From Auricularia sp. M13 (taxonomy: Eukaryota > Basidiomycota > Agaricomycetes > Auriculariales > Auriculariaceae), in NCBI GenBank assembly GCA_037042915.1, contig CM073203.1, forward strand, positions 2,170,001-2,234,000: a stretch of DNA of 64,000 nt, given 5' to 3'. The notes beneath the pieces are model-generated. The model had not been told where the DNA came from. It did no database searches and worked only from the letters and a program-made list of their open reading frames with translations. Below, piece after piece: positions 20,630 through 31,440 of this stretch (positions are counted from its first letter, which is position 1; every line of letters begins with the position of its first letter). A program made the translations under genes and the position numbers.

Positions 20630-21694
20630 ATGACTCGAGTCCATGCTGCTCTCGCCGCGATTTTACTTATTGCCGACGCAAGAGGGCAACGTATCGAAAG
20701 TGAGCACGGCCAGGCGTACGGTGTTCTACTTGCGACTCAGATTTTGAACCAGCCTGCGCAGGCGACTGCTTAGACGGCATAACAATCTTCGCACCACGTG
20801 ATGGAACTATCGTCTGCGTATGCTGCCTTTCTCAAGTCCAGGTTGCGCGCTGTGATTACCTGCACTATAACTGTCGTCCTCTTGGAGCCAGCACTGGCAA
20901 TGATTATTTTCGCATCGTTCGGGCTCCTGATGTATGTCATAACCTTGCACTTGCTAGATGCATTGACATTTAGAGAAGCAGTGGCCATTCTGCTTAGAGC
21001 CAGCCTCTATCCTACCTCCTTGTACTTTCCAACGGTGCGTTCTCAATTCATTCTCTGGGCAAACGTTCCCCACTCTCATTGAATGGCTGTCATTTTTTTC
21101 CTGTATCACACGATCCTTTGCGCTTATTGACGCAGACAATTGCTTAGTCCAGCACCAGCGTTTGACTTCTCAACATCGTCAGAGGGACGGACTCCCAGCG
21201 ACCCCGGCGGGGACGGCGGCGGTCGTGGCAACATCAACCCTGCGGACGGCGAGGCTGCTCATGCGACACGCGACAAGCTTATTGGCGCGGCGGCTGGAGG
21301 CGCCCTCGGCGGGGCCATTCTGCTCGCTGCTCTGGCAACATTGTGCATACGCCGCTGTCGCCGAAAACAGTCCCAGGAACAGCGCGCCGGCGACCCTAAC
21401 ACGGCTGATGACGACAACGACAACCAGACCATCCCGAGTTTCGGCTTCCGAGGGAACGGCGAAGACTACGACCCTTTCTCCGCGCCGCAGCCGTCGCCGT
21501 TTCCGAGGCCGCGGGGCGCGTCAAACCCGTACCTCCCAGAGGCAGCCGAGACGGAGAGTCGAGACGGCGACGACACCGTATATCCGGCGTACTCGGTGTC
21601 GCCGACGTTGCGCACGACTTCCAACACACCCCTCGGATTGCAGAAGTGGTCGGACCTGCCCAAGCTGCCCAAGTTTGACTTTGAGGACCCGTGA
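20630..21694 (+). CDS. Single-pass membrane protein A, receptor-like, ectodomain reduced
   Basis: ATG at 20630 opens a signal peptide (MTRVHAALAAILLIADARGQ) that ends at a GTGAGC donor. The last exon (acceptor near 21135, stop 21694) encodes a Ser/Gly-rich stalk, one membrane helix (IGAAAGGALGGAILLAALATLCI), a stop-transfer RRCRRK and a long Pro/Asp-rich cytoplasmic tail ending KLPKFDFEDP. The middle (about 20754-20970) contains a cysteine-rich open stretch (GTIVCVCC) but I cannot assemble the beta-sandwich ectodomain seen in the neighbours, so this copy may be diverged or decayed there. Same design as the genes at 24408, 26295 and 27780, suggesting a common origin. Function unknown. Confidence 0.55.
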
Positions 21695-22054
21695 ACGTGA
21701 CGGCGTCGAACTCTCAGACTCTCGCGAGCAATTGTGGAACCATAGACCAACATTGGCATGCGCTGGACTTTATTTACGGATCCTGGTCGCCGGATCCTTT
21801 TTTGGACTACATCCTCGTATTCCTCCGTCTGTCCTTACCGAGTTATCCCCAACGTTCCTTCTTCTCGCGTAGTCTAAAGTACATATAATTTTCCTTTATC
21901 TGTCGGGAATAGTCGTCGGTTTTGCTGTAACTCACATCATCCTGGCGATTCAGCCATAATTTTCGACAAGGCCAGCACCGTCCCTGAGTTTGTGTCAATT
22001 AATCGACAATGCTTAGATTCAATTCTCTGCTGCAATAAGGCATTGGAATTTTTT

Positions 22055-22560
22055 TCACACTTCACGCGGGGGCAACACCGCAGCCCATTCCTTCTGCTCC
22101 TGCGAAGCTGCGCCGCCAGCGTATCGCACCTGATCCTGAACACAGAAAAGCGTGAGAGCTAAGAAAGGTAAACATAGGCTTCATACCTCAGGCCTGTTCT
22201 CGATCAAGGTCAATTCGATAGTGTCGGCATCGAGGAACGGTGCGAAGACTTTCGTCAGTGCTGCGAGGAGCCTTGCGCGCGTGTCCGCATCGCGCCCCGC
22301 TTTCACAAGGCCAATAACCCGCACGAACGGCGCAAGCTTGCCATCTGAGAACGAGTCCTCCGGCGCAACAGGAATGAATACGATCTTGACTGCAGATGTC
22401 GCTGCGCCAGTCACAGCCGAATGTTCTGAGCTAATTGATCAGCTTGAGTACTAAATAATTGCACTGGCCGCTGCCTACGAGCAGTGATTCCACCTACGAT
22501 CTCCTGCTTGTTCGCAGCTGTGAAAAGCGAGGCTGGGTAGTAGATGCGATAGAACGGCAT
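22055..22560 (-). CDS. Tautomerase of the cis-CaaD-like (Tautomerase_3) family
   Basis: Three exons (22560-22479, 22425-22187, 22135-22055) give 133 residues, the usual size. The start is MPFYRIYYPASLFTAANKQE, with the catalytic proline at position 2; then AVKIVFIPVAPEDSF, a phenylalanine/arginine-rich core (FVRVIGLVKAGRDADTRARL), LTLIENRPE, and the C-terminal QEQKEWAAVLPPREV. Junctions: C/GTAGGC...CTCAG (phase 1) and GAG/GTATGA...TTCAG (phase 0). Fungal members are uncharacterised; the bacterial relative is a dehalogenase of cis-3-chloroacrylate, and the natural substrate here is unknown. Striking context: it lies between MIF genes, so two branches of the tautomerase superfamily are clustered. 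Confidence 0.88.
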
Positions 22561-22850
22561 GGTTCGAGCTGGCTCAGTGGCTGGAGGCAAGCTGTTATCG
22601 GCCCGACGGCCCGATGGCGTTCCTGCGTTCGAAGTTAAAAAAGTTGAGAATACTGATTAACTGACTGAATGAATATAATGCTAAGATTGAGCTCGGAAGT
22701 CGTCTCCAGGACAGATTAGGAATAATCTATTATGCTCGCCAGCGTCCTGTAGCTCAGCTGGATTGTGGCAACGGGCGCTTAGTTCCGCGGCTCCTAATAG
22801 GCTAATTTCGCTCTCAGCTGAAGCCCTTTGGACACAGACAATCACTTGCG

Positions 22851-23123
22851 ATGTCTAGCCACCCTCGTCCCACCAAGTACTCCGTTATTAAAGAAGGCTG
22901 GGGAAGCCGACCGAGGTTTCAGTACTCCTACGGGCTCAGAATGGGTGTGTCACCGCCGTTTGAGGTAGTGCAGCTGCAAAGGAGCTAATGCTGAAGTCCC
23001 GTTATTATCGCAGAGCCTGATGACCTTGCTGAGGGTGACCGTATCCTCGACCAGCTCCTCAAGAACGCAATTGAGGAGTGGGAGGACGAACAAAGAGGCG
23101 AAAGAGCAACGGGCAGGGGTTAG
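22851..23123 (+). CDS. Small acidic protein, copy 1 (precedes a MIF gene)
   Basis: Exons 22851-22944 and 23014-23123 (intron GTGTGT...CGCAG, phase 1) encode 67 residues: MSSHPRPTKYSVIKEGWG, then a Phe/Tyr-Gly-Leu segment (FQYSYGLRM) and an acidic helix (EGDRILDQLLKNAIEEWEDE). The second exon has exactly the same length (110 nt) and phase as that of the gene at 31441-31765, and the proteins align over their whole common length. Similar short proteins are common in mushroom genomes, to my memory without a known function. It lies 234 bp upstream of MIF 2 on the same strand. Confidence 0.75.
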
Positions 23124-23356
23124 CTGGCCGGTACAGTAACTTGCATGTTGTGAATTCTTATGAATGGATCTTGTTTCCGCCCCCATTTGATCGTGAATCT
23201 TAGAGGGCCATTCGTACCTAAGTAGCGACTGCGCTGGTGCTTGCAGGGCCGGCGCTACGGCAATACCGGCTCGTGCGCCGAGCCCCTATTCCTTTGCGCC
23301 GGAAGGCGTCACCATGTAAACTCGGTCAACTCACTTGCTCTCTCTCAACCCACATC

Positions 23357-23990
23357 ATTCCTTCTCTCGCACTCACGACTAACGTCAAGGTGTGAGCTCG
23401 AGCGTCACGTCAGAACTCGACGCTGATGCTAGAGGACAGCCAGCCGATCTACAGGCATTCGTCAAGGAGTTCTCCAAGGCACCTAATACACCGCGCACTT
23501 CGGCGGATACGTACTGATTCCTGGAACTGCCTGACACCCATAGGTCGCAGCTGAAACGCTCGGAAAGCCGGAGAAGTACATCATCATCGACTTCAGGCAC
23601 AACGAGACGCTCTCGTTCTCGGGCACCTTTGACCCTGCATTCAGGCTTGAAATCGTGCGTCTGAGTCTGTGTCAGCACACGGAACCTCTAATTATGATGT
23701 AGTTTTCGCTCAACAACATTAACCCGGAGGCCAACGAGAAGTACAGTGCGGCCTTCTTCGCGTTCTTCAAGGAGAAGCTCGGTGTGCCCGGAGATCGCGG
23801 ATACATGTGCGCCTTCCTCTCGCCCCCAAACAGACGACTGACATCTCATACGCTAAACAAGCTTATTCACAGACCCTGGTAAGGCGTTCCTGGGGTAAGC
23901 ATCGATCGCGGTTGCTTTCGAGGGAGCATGCTCACGTTTACTGTTCGCAGCCACGACGGGACGACATTCGCGACACTCTTCGGGAAGTAG
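23357..23990 (+). CDS. MIF-type tautomerase 2, with ATT in place of the start ATG
   Basis: All six exons can be aligned to the other MIF genes: LALTTNVK, PADLQAFVKEFSK, ETLGKPEKYIIID, NETLSFSGTFDPAFRLEI, NINPEANEKYSAAFF, KEKLGVPGDRGYI, LFTDPGKAFLG, HDGTTFATLFGK-stop. The expected ATG codon is ATT (23357-23359): the sequence reads ATT CCT TCT CTC where paralogs read ATG CC- with CTC. No in-frame ATG lies just upstream. Either the protein starts at a near-cognate codon, or the gene has just lost its start while the rest stays intact. The intron after exon 2 begins with GC instead of GT, as in MIF 3 and MIF 4. Confidence 0.75.
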
Positions 23991-24407
23991 ACGCATTCGA
24001 TGTGCCTCCCATAACATGACCTTTGTACGTGTATGAACCACATCTGACCAGGCAAGAAGCAATGTCACTCGACAAGTCAAGTCACTGACATCAGCGGTAC
24101 CCTGAACTTCATTCTGAGAACGTGAGTTCAACATCACACATTGTAGGGATGGATCGCGGGTCCCTGGAGCGCATATCCTGCTATAGCTACTGCGTACCGT
24201 CGCGCACGAAAGCGCAAGGTTCGAAAAATTATCCGCAGTTTTGTACGTACTGAAGCGCTGACCAATTGGTGGCGCCGGGGATAACGGAACAATACCAAGA
24301 CCCTGAGTGCGATGCAAATCATTGTTAATCTTCGGCTGTCTTGGCCAGCTCCAAAACAGACCTGTCCTCTTTTCCGGTCATTTTGCTTTCTTCTCTTCGC
24401 CCTCGAC

Positions 24408-25872
24408 ATGGTCCTGCACCATGCTCGAACTTTACATGCCTTCTTCGCTACACTCGCCCTGCCTGGCGCCGTGTTGGGGCTCAGAAATATCTCGGTACGC
24501 CACGATCACCGTTGCGCTAGTCGTGCGTCAATCCTTGGCCACAGATCGATAACAACAATGGGCGCATGACCTATTCTCCTAGTGACATTCTCTCTGAACG
24601 CGAATGCAAGGGCCATCCAGAAAATACAGACTGTCTGGGACGGTGGTCAGTAAGCTGCGCCGCTCCCGGACCATGGTCCTGAGTTGACACCGTGCGCTAT
24701 GGCATTGACATCGGCAGGTGGACAGAATCTGGGACTCATGAAACGTTTGGCCCCAATACTAGCTGCTCGTTCCTATTTCAAGGTGCGGCAAGTCAAAAAA
24801 GTTGAATTTGCGGTCCTGACGCAATACAGGGAGCTCCTTGTACCTCTTTGGTGTCACGCTGGACGCTGGCGCTCGTGCTTTCGCCCGGATAGACGATAAT
24901 CCCGCCACCGTAGTCGACTTCGCATCCCCGACACGAGGGCCACATCACGGCCGACTGCTCTACCACATGAGTGACCTGGACCCGACGACGAGCCACACTT
25001 TCACTCTAGAATACGATAGTCGCACATTCCGAAATGGTGTTCAAACTCGACGATGGATGGGCATCGATTACCTTGTCTACACCGCGAGGGACGACAGCCC
25101 AGACACGGGCGATGATGTGTACGTTGAGCTTCTGAATTCCGAATGTGTGCAGGAGCTCACGGACCTGCAGCTCTATTGCATCTGCACCCGCCGCCGAATC
25201 AACGGATAATGCAGGCGCGTCCACAGCAGGCGCTGCTGCGACCGATGAGCCAACAGATTCGAATATCTCCGAGCCGTCGTGAGTTTCAGGGCCTGATACC
25301 GGCGCAAGCTCACACCATGCTAATGCAAATATTGCAGTCATTCGGGAGCGAGCCTCAACTCGGCGACACTGGCAGGCATCGCCGCGGGCGTGACGTGCGG
25401 CGTTGTCTTGCTGCTCGCGGTGCCGCTCGGCTGCTGGCTGATGCGGCGCCACAAGTCCCGCGCCGCGCCCGTGCAGAACATCGCGCTTAAGCACGCGTCC
25501 GGGTCTGCGGAGACGCTCGCGCAGTACGCCTTTGCGCACCCCAGTCGCGCCAGCAGGTCGTCCGCGGATTACGCCGCAGTGGCCAACTACAGCGGGCCCG
25601 GGACCCCTAATCCGAATCAGCTGGCGTTTGCGCGCCCCGGCGAGCCGCAATACTTCCCTCCCGACCAACGCCGGTACTCCGCTGCTTTCGTATCATCTGT
25701 GAGCTCGCCAGGCATCCCTGTCGACGAGCGACTGGATAAGCCTGATGCGCTACTGGAGTTCGGCGAGCCGCCCCCACGCAGAAATTCCAGGCCGCTGAGA
25801 TTCCTGGTGCATAATCCCGACGCCAGCAGCCATGGAACAGCGTCGCATGTCGGCTCTGATCTCCGGCACTAG
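24408..25872 (+). CDS. Single-pass membrane protein B with beta-sandwich ectodomain
   Basis: A signal peptide (ATG 24408; LHAFFATLALPGAVLG) leads into an ectodomain in several exons: SCVNPWPQIDNNNGRMTYSP, ILSERECKGHPENTDCLGRW, then SSLYLFGVTLDAGARAFARI, SHTFTLEYDSR and MGIDYLVYT. This 'x-x-YGV...DG...H-T-L-x-x-x...IDY' pattern is the galactose-binding-like fold common in agaricomycete surface proteins. Next come a spacer, a membrane helix (AGVTCGVVLLLAVPLGCWLM), a basic RRHK stop and a ~140-residue Pro/Ser-rich cytoplasmic tail with SSPGIPVDERLDKPD and LVHNPDASSHG, ending VGSDLRH (stop 25872). Exon edges in the ectodomain are approximate. Tail similarity shows the next gene (26295) is a tandem copy. 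Confidence 0.7.
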
Positions 25873-26294
25873 CATTGCGCCGTGCGGTTGGCATGCTCGG
25901 CGTCCTGTGGACTAGTTCTAGTTGTGATATGATGTGACGCTCTCGTTGCATTTGCTGACAGTTGCTGTCGCGCAAGAACTGATTATTCCAGTTGTTATTC
26001 TTATAATTTTCATGTATCATATGCATAATATAAACTCGGTACACCACATCTGAAGATTACGCCACTCTCTAGTTACTGCAGGCTTATGATGACCGTGCTG
26101 CGGATGTTACTTCTCCGTGTCCCTGCTGCGGCGCGTTGGAGATGGTCGTCCCAGCGCTCGTTCATGACGCCCAACCGTCTAGGATGCACTGCGATCATGT
26201 CCCAAGTGTACATCTTATGCAAAAACGCGGCGAATGTCGCCCGCCCTTCATTTCAGCCTTCCCGCCTGTCGGTCTCTTTTCCCCGCCGTCTCTC
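25873..26294. other. Intergenic, AT-rich 3' flank then promoter
   Basis: AT-rich around 25980-26040, fitting a 3' flank and polyadenylation zone of gene B. No other feature. Confidence 0.35.
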
Positions 26295-27456
26295 ATGACG
26301 CCGTGGCGTGGCTTGACGACGCTTCTTTTCTCAACATACGCTGCCTGGGGCTCCTTCGCATTGAGGGCTCGGATCCGAGGGTCACTTTCACTCCTGCGAC
26401 GCAGTGCGCTGGTCAGAATGCTTCATCGTGTTTGTGGATTCTGGTACATCGCACATCGCGTTCAGGTGTTCCATATTCCAACTCTCACTCCCTAGAAGGT
26501 GGACAGAGACAGACAGAAGACCTGGCACGACGAGCGATACCTTTCATTCTGCTACGGTGGCGCTACTATATCTGTCCTTCGTATTTAACGGTGAGCCAGC
26601 TCCGTCAGGATTAGCTCACAGGCTGAGCATGTAATCTAAGCAGCGCCGTCTCATTGTATTGGCGGAGGATTCGGCGGGCGGGCGCAGCATATCTGACCAG
26701 AAACGACGCTACAATGGTATGGTGCTCTTCGGCATGTTGGAGGAATATGGAGGGTCCGAGCCCCTCTTTCAGGTCGATTTGTTGGGTCCCGCAGCCGAGC
26801 ATCACATTGGACTATGCCAGCGACCTCGGTGACGGGAGGGTGGAGATCGACTATTTCGAGGTCGAAGATCTGAGCTCAGCAGCGTACGTGTATTTCTCTG
26901 TTCTAGAGAGCTCCTTTCGTTATCAAACGATAGAATCGAGGGAGCCGGAGCCGGAGCCGGAGGCAGCAAGCGCAGCGTCCGACATGTTCCTGAACGCAAT
27001 TTCACTCGCGATGGGTGCCATAGCACTCGTATTTGCGCTGCTGCTCACTGCTGGTACACCCGACGGCGGAGGAATCGCATGACCTCCGACAGCGGAGGAA
27101 TCGCATGACAGTTGACTCGGACCGCCCACTGTCCTTCAATTAGCATCGACGTCCCTCTGAGACAGCTGCGTCTCGACGACCATCCGACGCCGTGCAGGTT
27201 CTTCGCCCCGCCAGACGCTTCTTCGTACCGTCCTAGCTCTCCGGGGATGCCAGTGGACGAGCGCGGTGCAAACTGCGGCTTCCCGGCGCTCTCGCAGATT
27301 GCGGGCGACATTCCCGACATTCCAGGCTCGGCGGCATGTATCCCCTGGACGGGTCGCACGCTTCTCAACGCCGCGCACTTACCAGTGCACAACCCGGACC
27401 TTATTTTGTCTGAGGGCGGGTCTCAGCGTCGGTGGCGTGGCAGGGATTGCGGCTGA
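26295..27456 (+). CDS. Single-pass membrane protein C, tandem copy of B, shorter
   Basis: A signal peptide at 26295 (MTPWRGLTTLLFSTYAAWGS) is followed by ectodomain pieces, notably SITLDYASDLGDGRVEIDYFEV (26790-26870), which matches the H-T-L...IDY end of the fold in B. A Glu/Pro repeat (EPEPEPEA) and a membrane helix (NAISLAMGAIALVFALLLTA) follow. A further exon from about 27130 carries a tail like that of B: SSYRPSSPGMPVDER and LPVHNPD. The basic stop-transfer motif is missing after the helix, and several exon junctions cannot be placed, so the gene may be degenerate. A near-repeat of 20 bases (GACCTCCGACAGCGGAGGAA and its neighbour) lies at about 27055-27107. Confidence 0.45.
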
Positions 27457-27779
27457 TATTAGAGGTGTGATTATTCATATTTCGGGTGTACAATGCAGTT
27501 TTTTATACGCTTTATACTACTTTTATAGCCGAAAATTATATTCCAACCCTGGCATGCCCTTTTATAATAGCCGTCCCAAGCCGGACGACCGGCGAACTTG
27601 CACCGCAGTCGGCGTCAGATCATTTTCGGACATCCGCCGACTGCACTGCTGCCCGGCCGACCTGCTTCACCTTCTTTCTCCGCCCTCGCGCTGTCTGTGG
27701 CAGCGGCTGCGACGCTTGTCAACTTCCCATTTCCGAAATCTTTCTTGAGGAATTCTTGCGTGCCCTGTTCTTCCCGGAA
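27457..27779. other. Intergenic between receptor-like genes C and D
   Basis: AT-rich first half (about 27460-27560), then a C/T-rich stretch leading to the start of gene D. No gene recognised. Confidence 0.35.
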
Positions 27780-29362
27780 ATGCGTCCTGTGGCCGTCGCA
27801 TCATCGTTGGGGCTGCTGCTGGCGCCGACGCTGTCGATAGCGACGACCATCACGGTCGGACACGACTCTGGGTATATTAAGTACTCGCCAGAGCCTTTGG
27901 CCTCAGGTTCGTGTACTACGGTCCCATTGGAGGCGCAATGTCGCAATGCCTGGTACGCTCCCTGAGCTTTGGTATTATCCGCATGCTCACACAGCTGAAG
28001 GTGGGTGCAGACGTTACCAAACGGCCGTCAGGTGCACCAAACGTACGGAGAGAATGCCTCGTTGCAGTTCAGATTCACAGGCACGCGTGCTTTACTGTGG
28101 TAGCTGTCCGTTTGCTCATCTTCGATTTATCTCAGGCCGTTCAGTCATGTTCATTGGATATACTTCGCCCTCTGGTGGGCTGGCAGACATAAGCGTCGAC
28201 GGAAACCAAACAAAGCGCCTAAACTTCAGAACGAGCGATGCTACGATTAACTACGACGTTGGGATGTGGACTAGCCGGGGACTCAGCCAGGGGTCCCACA
28301 CCGTTAAGCTGCAGTACGTACGGGACACAAGCATCGATTCGAACACCAACTGGGTCATTGGTGTCCAAGGCTTTATGATAGACAAGTGAGTTCGGGCTCA
28401 GTATACTCACAACCCTTCATGAAGTCCTTTTCAATGCATTCTATGGCACAACGGTGATAACAGGTCTTGAACAACTTTGTTCAACTCTCTGTCGTTGTTT
28501 CAACTCTTTTCATTTTTCGCATTGCCAAAATTTGCATTCGAAAGGATTTTATCGGCTGTGACTGTTACGTTGAACCGGTGGCTGACCCGCATTGTACAGC
28601 GGTGACAACAGCAACGAGAACTACACCGCCAAGGACAACCACGACAAGGTCATCTCGCTGGCGGCAGGGCTCTCTGGCGGCCTGGCCCTGCTGCTTGTCG
28701 TCATGGCTTGTATATTCTATTGGTACAAACGCCGAGGTAAACCGCAGTACCAACGGTGGGGCAGTCGCCCGTTACACCCAATGTACTCGACTGGCTTTGT
28801 CGATCAAGGCTATCCCAACGCGGGCGGGCCTATGCATCCGGCGTACATGCAGCAGTACCCCGCCTACAACCCTGGCTCGCATGTTGCGGATCCGTTCGCG
28901 ACGCCGCCGCGCGCGGGCAGCAACGTGACAACTGCGTCACAGCCGCGCCACTACCAGCACCATCAATACTCCTCCTCTTCCTCGGCGCTGATGCTGCACG
29001 GCAACAGCTCGCACTCGCACATCTCGTCGAATGCGCAGCCGCAGTACCCGCCGCAGGCGCGAGCAACCCCCACCCCCGGATCTTCAGCGTCGCGGCCGCG
29101 GCTTGACCCACCTTTGCCTGCGCACGACGACGGCCGCGCGCTCGAGCCGCCCACGCGGCCGTGGCCGGCGTCGCCGAGCACGGAGACGACGCACAGCTAC
29201 GAGAGCTGGACGTCCTCCGACTTTGGGCCCGTCCCGTCGCCCTTCGTCCCCAGTGGGCCGCCGCTCCCCGCGTCCGCGTCCGATGAGAAAGGCCGGCGAC
29301 GGCAGCGCCGGCAGCCCTCGACACGTTCTGCCGGCCCGCCGCCGTACGAGTCGTTGCGGTAG
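27780..29362 (+). CDS. Single-pass membrane protein D with beta-sandwich ectodomain
   Basis: The best-preserved member of the set. Signal peptide MRPVAVASSLGLLLAPTLSI, then TITVGHDSGYIKYSPEPL; an exon ending ENASLQFRFTG; GRSVMFIGYTSPSGGLADIS; SQGSHTVKLQYVRD; NWVIGVQGFMID; this is the same sugar-binding-type fold as in B. A short linker (GDNSNENYTAKDNHDK) leads to one membrane helix (GLSGGLALLLVVMACIFYWY), KRR and a long tail rich in Pro, Ser, His and Tyr (many YP and PP dipeptides) ending PPPYESLR. Exons are about 27780-27907, 28003-28085, 28140-28387 and 28600-29362. The intron before GRSVMF seems to use a GC donor. Topology suggests a plasma-membrane sensor or adhesion protein without an enzymatic domain; ligand unknown. 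Confidence 0.75.
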
Positions 29363-29550
29363 CACACCGTTTGCATGATCTGTCATCTTGGACTTTGTTA
29401 CCGTTGCTCTTACTGGGAAAGGAGGCTCTTGCGCTTTATTCTCTCGACACTCACGCCCACATTTTCTCAGGCTCTGCGGTGCATCTATCTCAGCTGTTTA
29501 TTATTCACTCGGCACGCCCCTTTGTACTTTTACTCTAGTAGCTTACCACA

Positions 29551-29577
29551 TAGGATAGGATAGGATAGGATAGGATA
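29551..29577. repeat. Short tandem repeat, unit AGGAT
   Basis: About five consecutive copies of a 5-base unit (AGGAT/GGATA) in the 3' flank of gene D. A simple microsatellite. Confidence 0.9.
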
Positions 29578-29823
29578 TAGATGACCATGCTCGCGCTCTG
29601 CAACTCCTGACCGCGCTTCGCGTCTGGGGATGATCGAAGCGATGATCATAACAACGACCCCTGGGCGCCGATCCTCGTCTGCCTGGTGTAGACGTACGTA
29701 GGTGCACACAGCATCGCGTCGACTTGTTCGCCGATGTTGGTGCCTGACATTTGCTCTTATCTGCTTCAAACGCGTACACAGCTCGCCTTACAGTACATGT
29801 CAGATTGATTATCAGTGGATGGT

Positions 29824-30479
29824 TCACTTTGCATCCCCGAAGATCTTGGCCATCGTCGTTCCGTCGTGTCTGCGAACAGCGAGCGTGAGCACGTACCCTT
29901 GGAAGCGCCCGAGGTGAGAGCTTACCCCAAGAACGCCCTCCCAGGGTCAGAGAACGAGCTTATTGACGTGTGAGGTGACACTCTGTTGTCTGGTTGGACA
30001 GCGCGAGGGGGCGCACATGTATCCGCGGTCACCGGGCACACCGAGCTTCTCCTTGAGGAACACGAAGAAGGCCGCGCTGTACTTCTCGTTGGCAGTTGGG
30101 TTGATGTTGTTGATCGATATCTGCATAAATTGAATGATCAGAGTTTATAATGCTGACAGAGACTCGCACGCACGATTTCAAGCCGGAATGCGGGGGCGAA
30201 GGTGCCCGCAAACGAGAGCGTCTCGTTGTGCTGGAAGTCGACGACGACGTACTTCTCGGGCTTGCCGAGGATTTCAGCTGAGACCTGTGAGTAACAAAGT
30301 AAACCAGCGGTCAGCTACATATCCTCATGTCAAGTGCACGGCATAGATGCCTTAGAGAACTCCTTGACGAATGCGTGTAGATCGGCGGGCTGCAGCGAGA
30401 GACCATTGATATGAGCCCTTCAACCAGTCTCCGCGCTGTGTTCTACCTTTACGTTACTTGTGAGGGCGAGCGTCGGCAT
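29824..30479 (-). CDS. MIF-type tautomerase 3
   Basis: Start ATG at 30479: MPTLALTSNVK, then PADLHAFVKEFSK, EILGKPEKYVVVDFQ, NETLSFAGTFAPAFRLEI, NINPTANEKYSAAFF, LKEKLGVPGDRGYI, FSDPGRAFLG, HDGTTMAKIFGDAK-stop at 29824. The catalytic Pro2 and the conserved Lys (GKPEK) are present and all six exons align with the other copies, so it should be active. The second intron has a GC donor (AAG/GCATCT). It lies directly downstream of MIF 4 on the same strand, a tandem pair separated by about 160 bp. Confidence 0.9.
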
Positions 30480-30642
30480 GTCGTGGAGTGAGAGAGAGCA
30501 AAAGCTGATGCATTGATGTCGGTGTCTCGGTTCACGAGCCGTTGCGCCGGCGCTGTATAGGGTGGCATTTGTTCTTGTCTGCTCTGGCTCATACATGTAC
30601 AAAGACCGTGATACAGCACAGTTCCGTTTGTTCGTCCACTAT

Positions 30643-31267
30643 TTACTTCCCAAAGATTGTGGCGAACGTCGTTCCCTCGTGGCTTCGGAGAGCGAAGGTG
30701 AGCATGAACCCCGCCAGAGCAGTTGAGGTAGATGCTTACCCCAGGAACGCATTACCAGGGTCAGAAAACAAGCTGATGAAGTATGTGAGACGACATTGGT
30801 TTAGCTAGGCCGCTAGTGAAGGCTCACATGTATCCGCGGTCTCCAGGCAGACCGAGCTTCTCTTTGAGGAACGCGAAGAAGGCTGCGCTGTACTTCTCAT
30901 TTGCAGTTGGGTTGATGTTTCCTAGAGACACCTATATAATATCATTACTGTAAGAGATGTGCTGGCTAGTATGCAAACGTACAATTTCAAGCCGAAATGC
31001 AGGGTCGAATGTCCCCGCGAACGACAGAGTCTCGTTGTGCCGGAAGTCAATGGATATATACTTCTCAGGCTTTCCGAGGGTGTCAGCTGAGATCTTGCCA
31101 GCGATCAGCGCTGGTATGCTTCTACATGCTATTAAGTACCTGCCTTGGAGAATTCCTTGACGAATCCCTGCAGATCAACTGGCTATGTTCGGTCATATAC
31201 TGATCGTATACTGTATAGTCCGCCTGCGATTCACCTTGACGTTACTAGTGAGGACGAGAGTTGGCAT
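30643..31267 (-). CDS. MIF-type tautomerase 4
   Basis: Start ATG at 31267: MPTLVLTSNVK, then PVDLQGFVKEFSK, DTLGKPEKYISID, NETLSFAGTFDPAFRLEI, NINPTANEKYSAAFF, LKEKLGLPGDRGYI, FSDPGNAFLG, HEGTTFATIFGK-stop at 30643. Catalytic Pro2 is kept. The intron after exon 2 begins GCAGGT, a good match to the GC-AG class. The small acidic gene copy 2 ends 174 bp upstream on the same strand, mirroring the arrangement upstream of MIF 2. Confidence 0.9.
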
Positions 31268-31440
31268 TGTGTGCGTGGGGTAAGAGGAAGAGCTGTGGTG
31301 CCCATCTTCGGGCGCAAAGAGTCACAGGGGCCGGCTCTCATGCCGGTATTACCGGCCGCGCCAGACCAGGGCGTCCACGCTCTTACTTAGCGTGAGATTA
31401 AAATGGCAAGAAAGTAAGATGCATCCAGGTTCACTGCAAT

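Noticed and set aside
22743-22815. tRNA-like start: TAGCTCAGCTGG matches an A box
   Set aside because: No B box (GGTTCGA-type) at the right distance and no acceptor stem can be paired, so it is at best a tRNA-derived remnant.
29551-29577. Telomere-like repeat
   Set aside because: The unit is AGGAT, not TTAGGG, and only about five copies are present.
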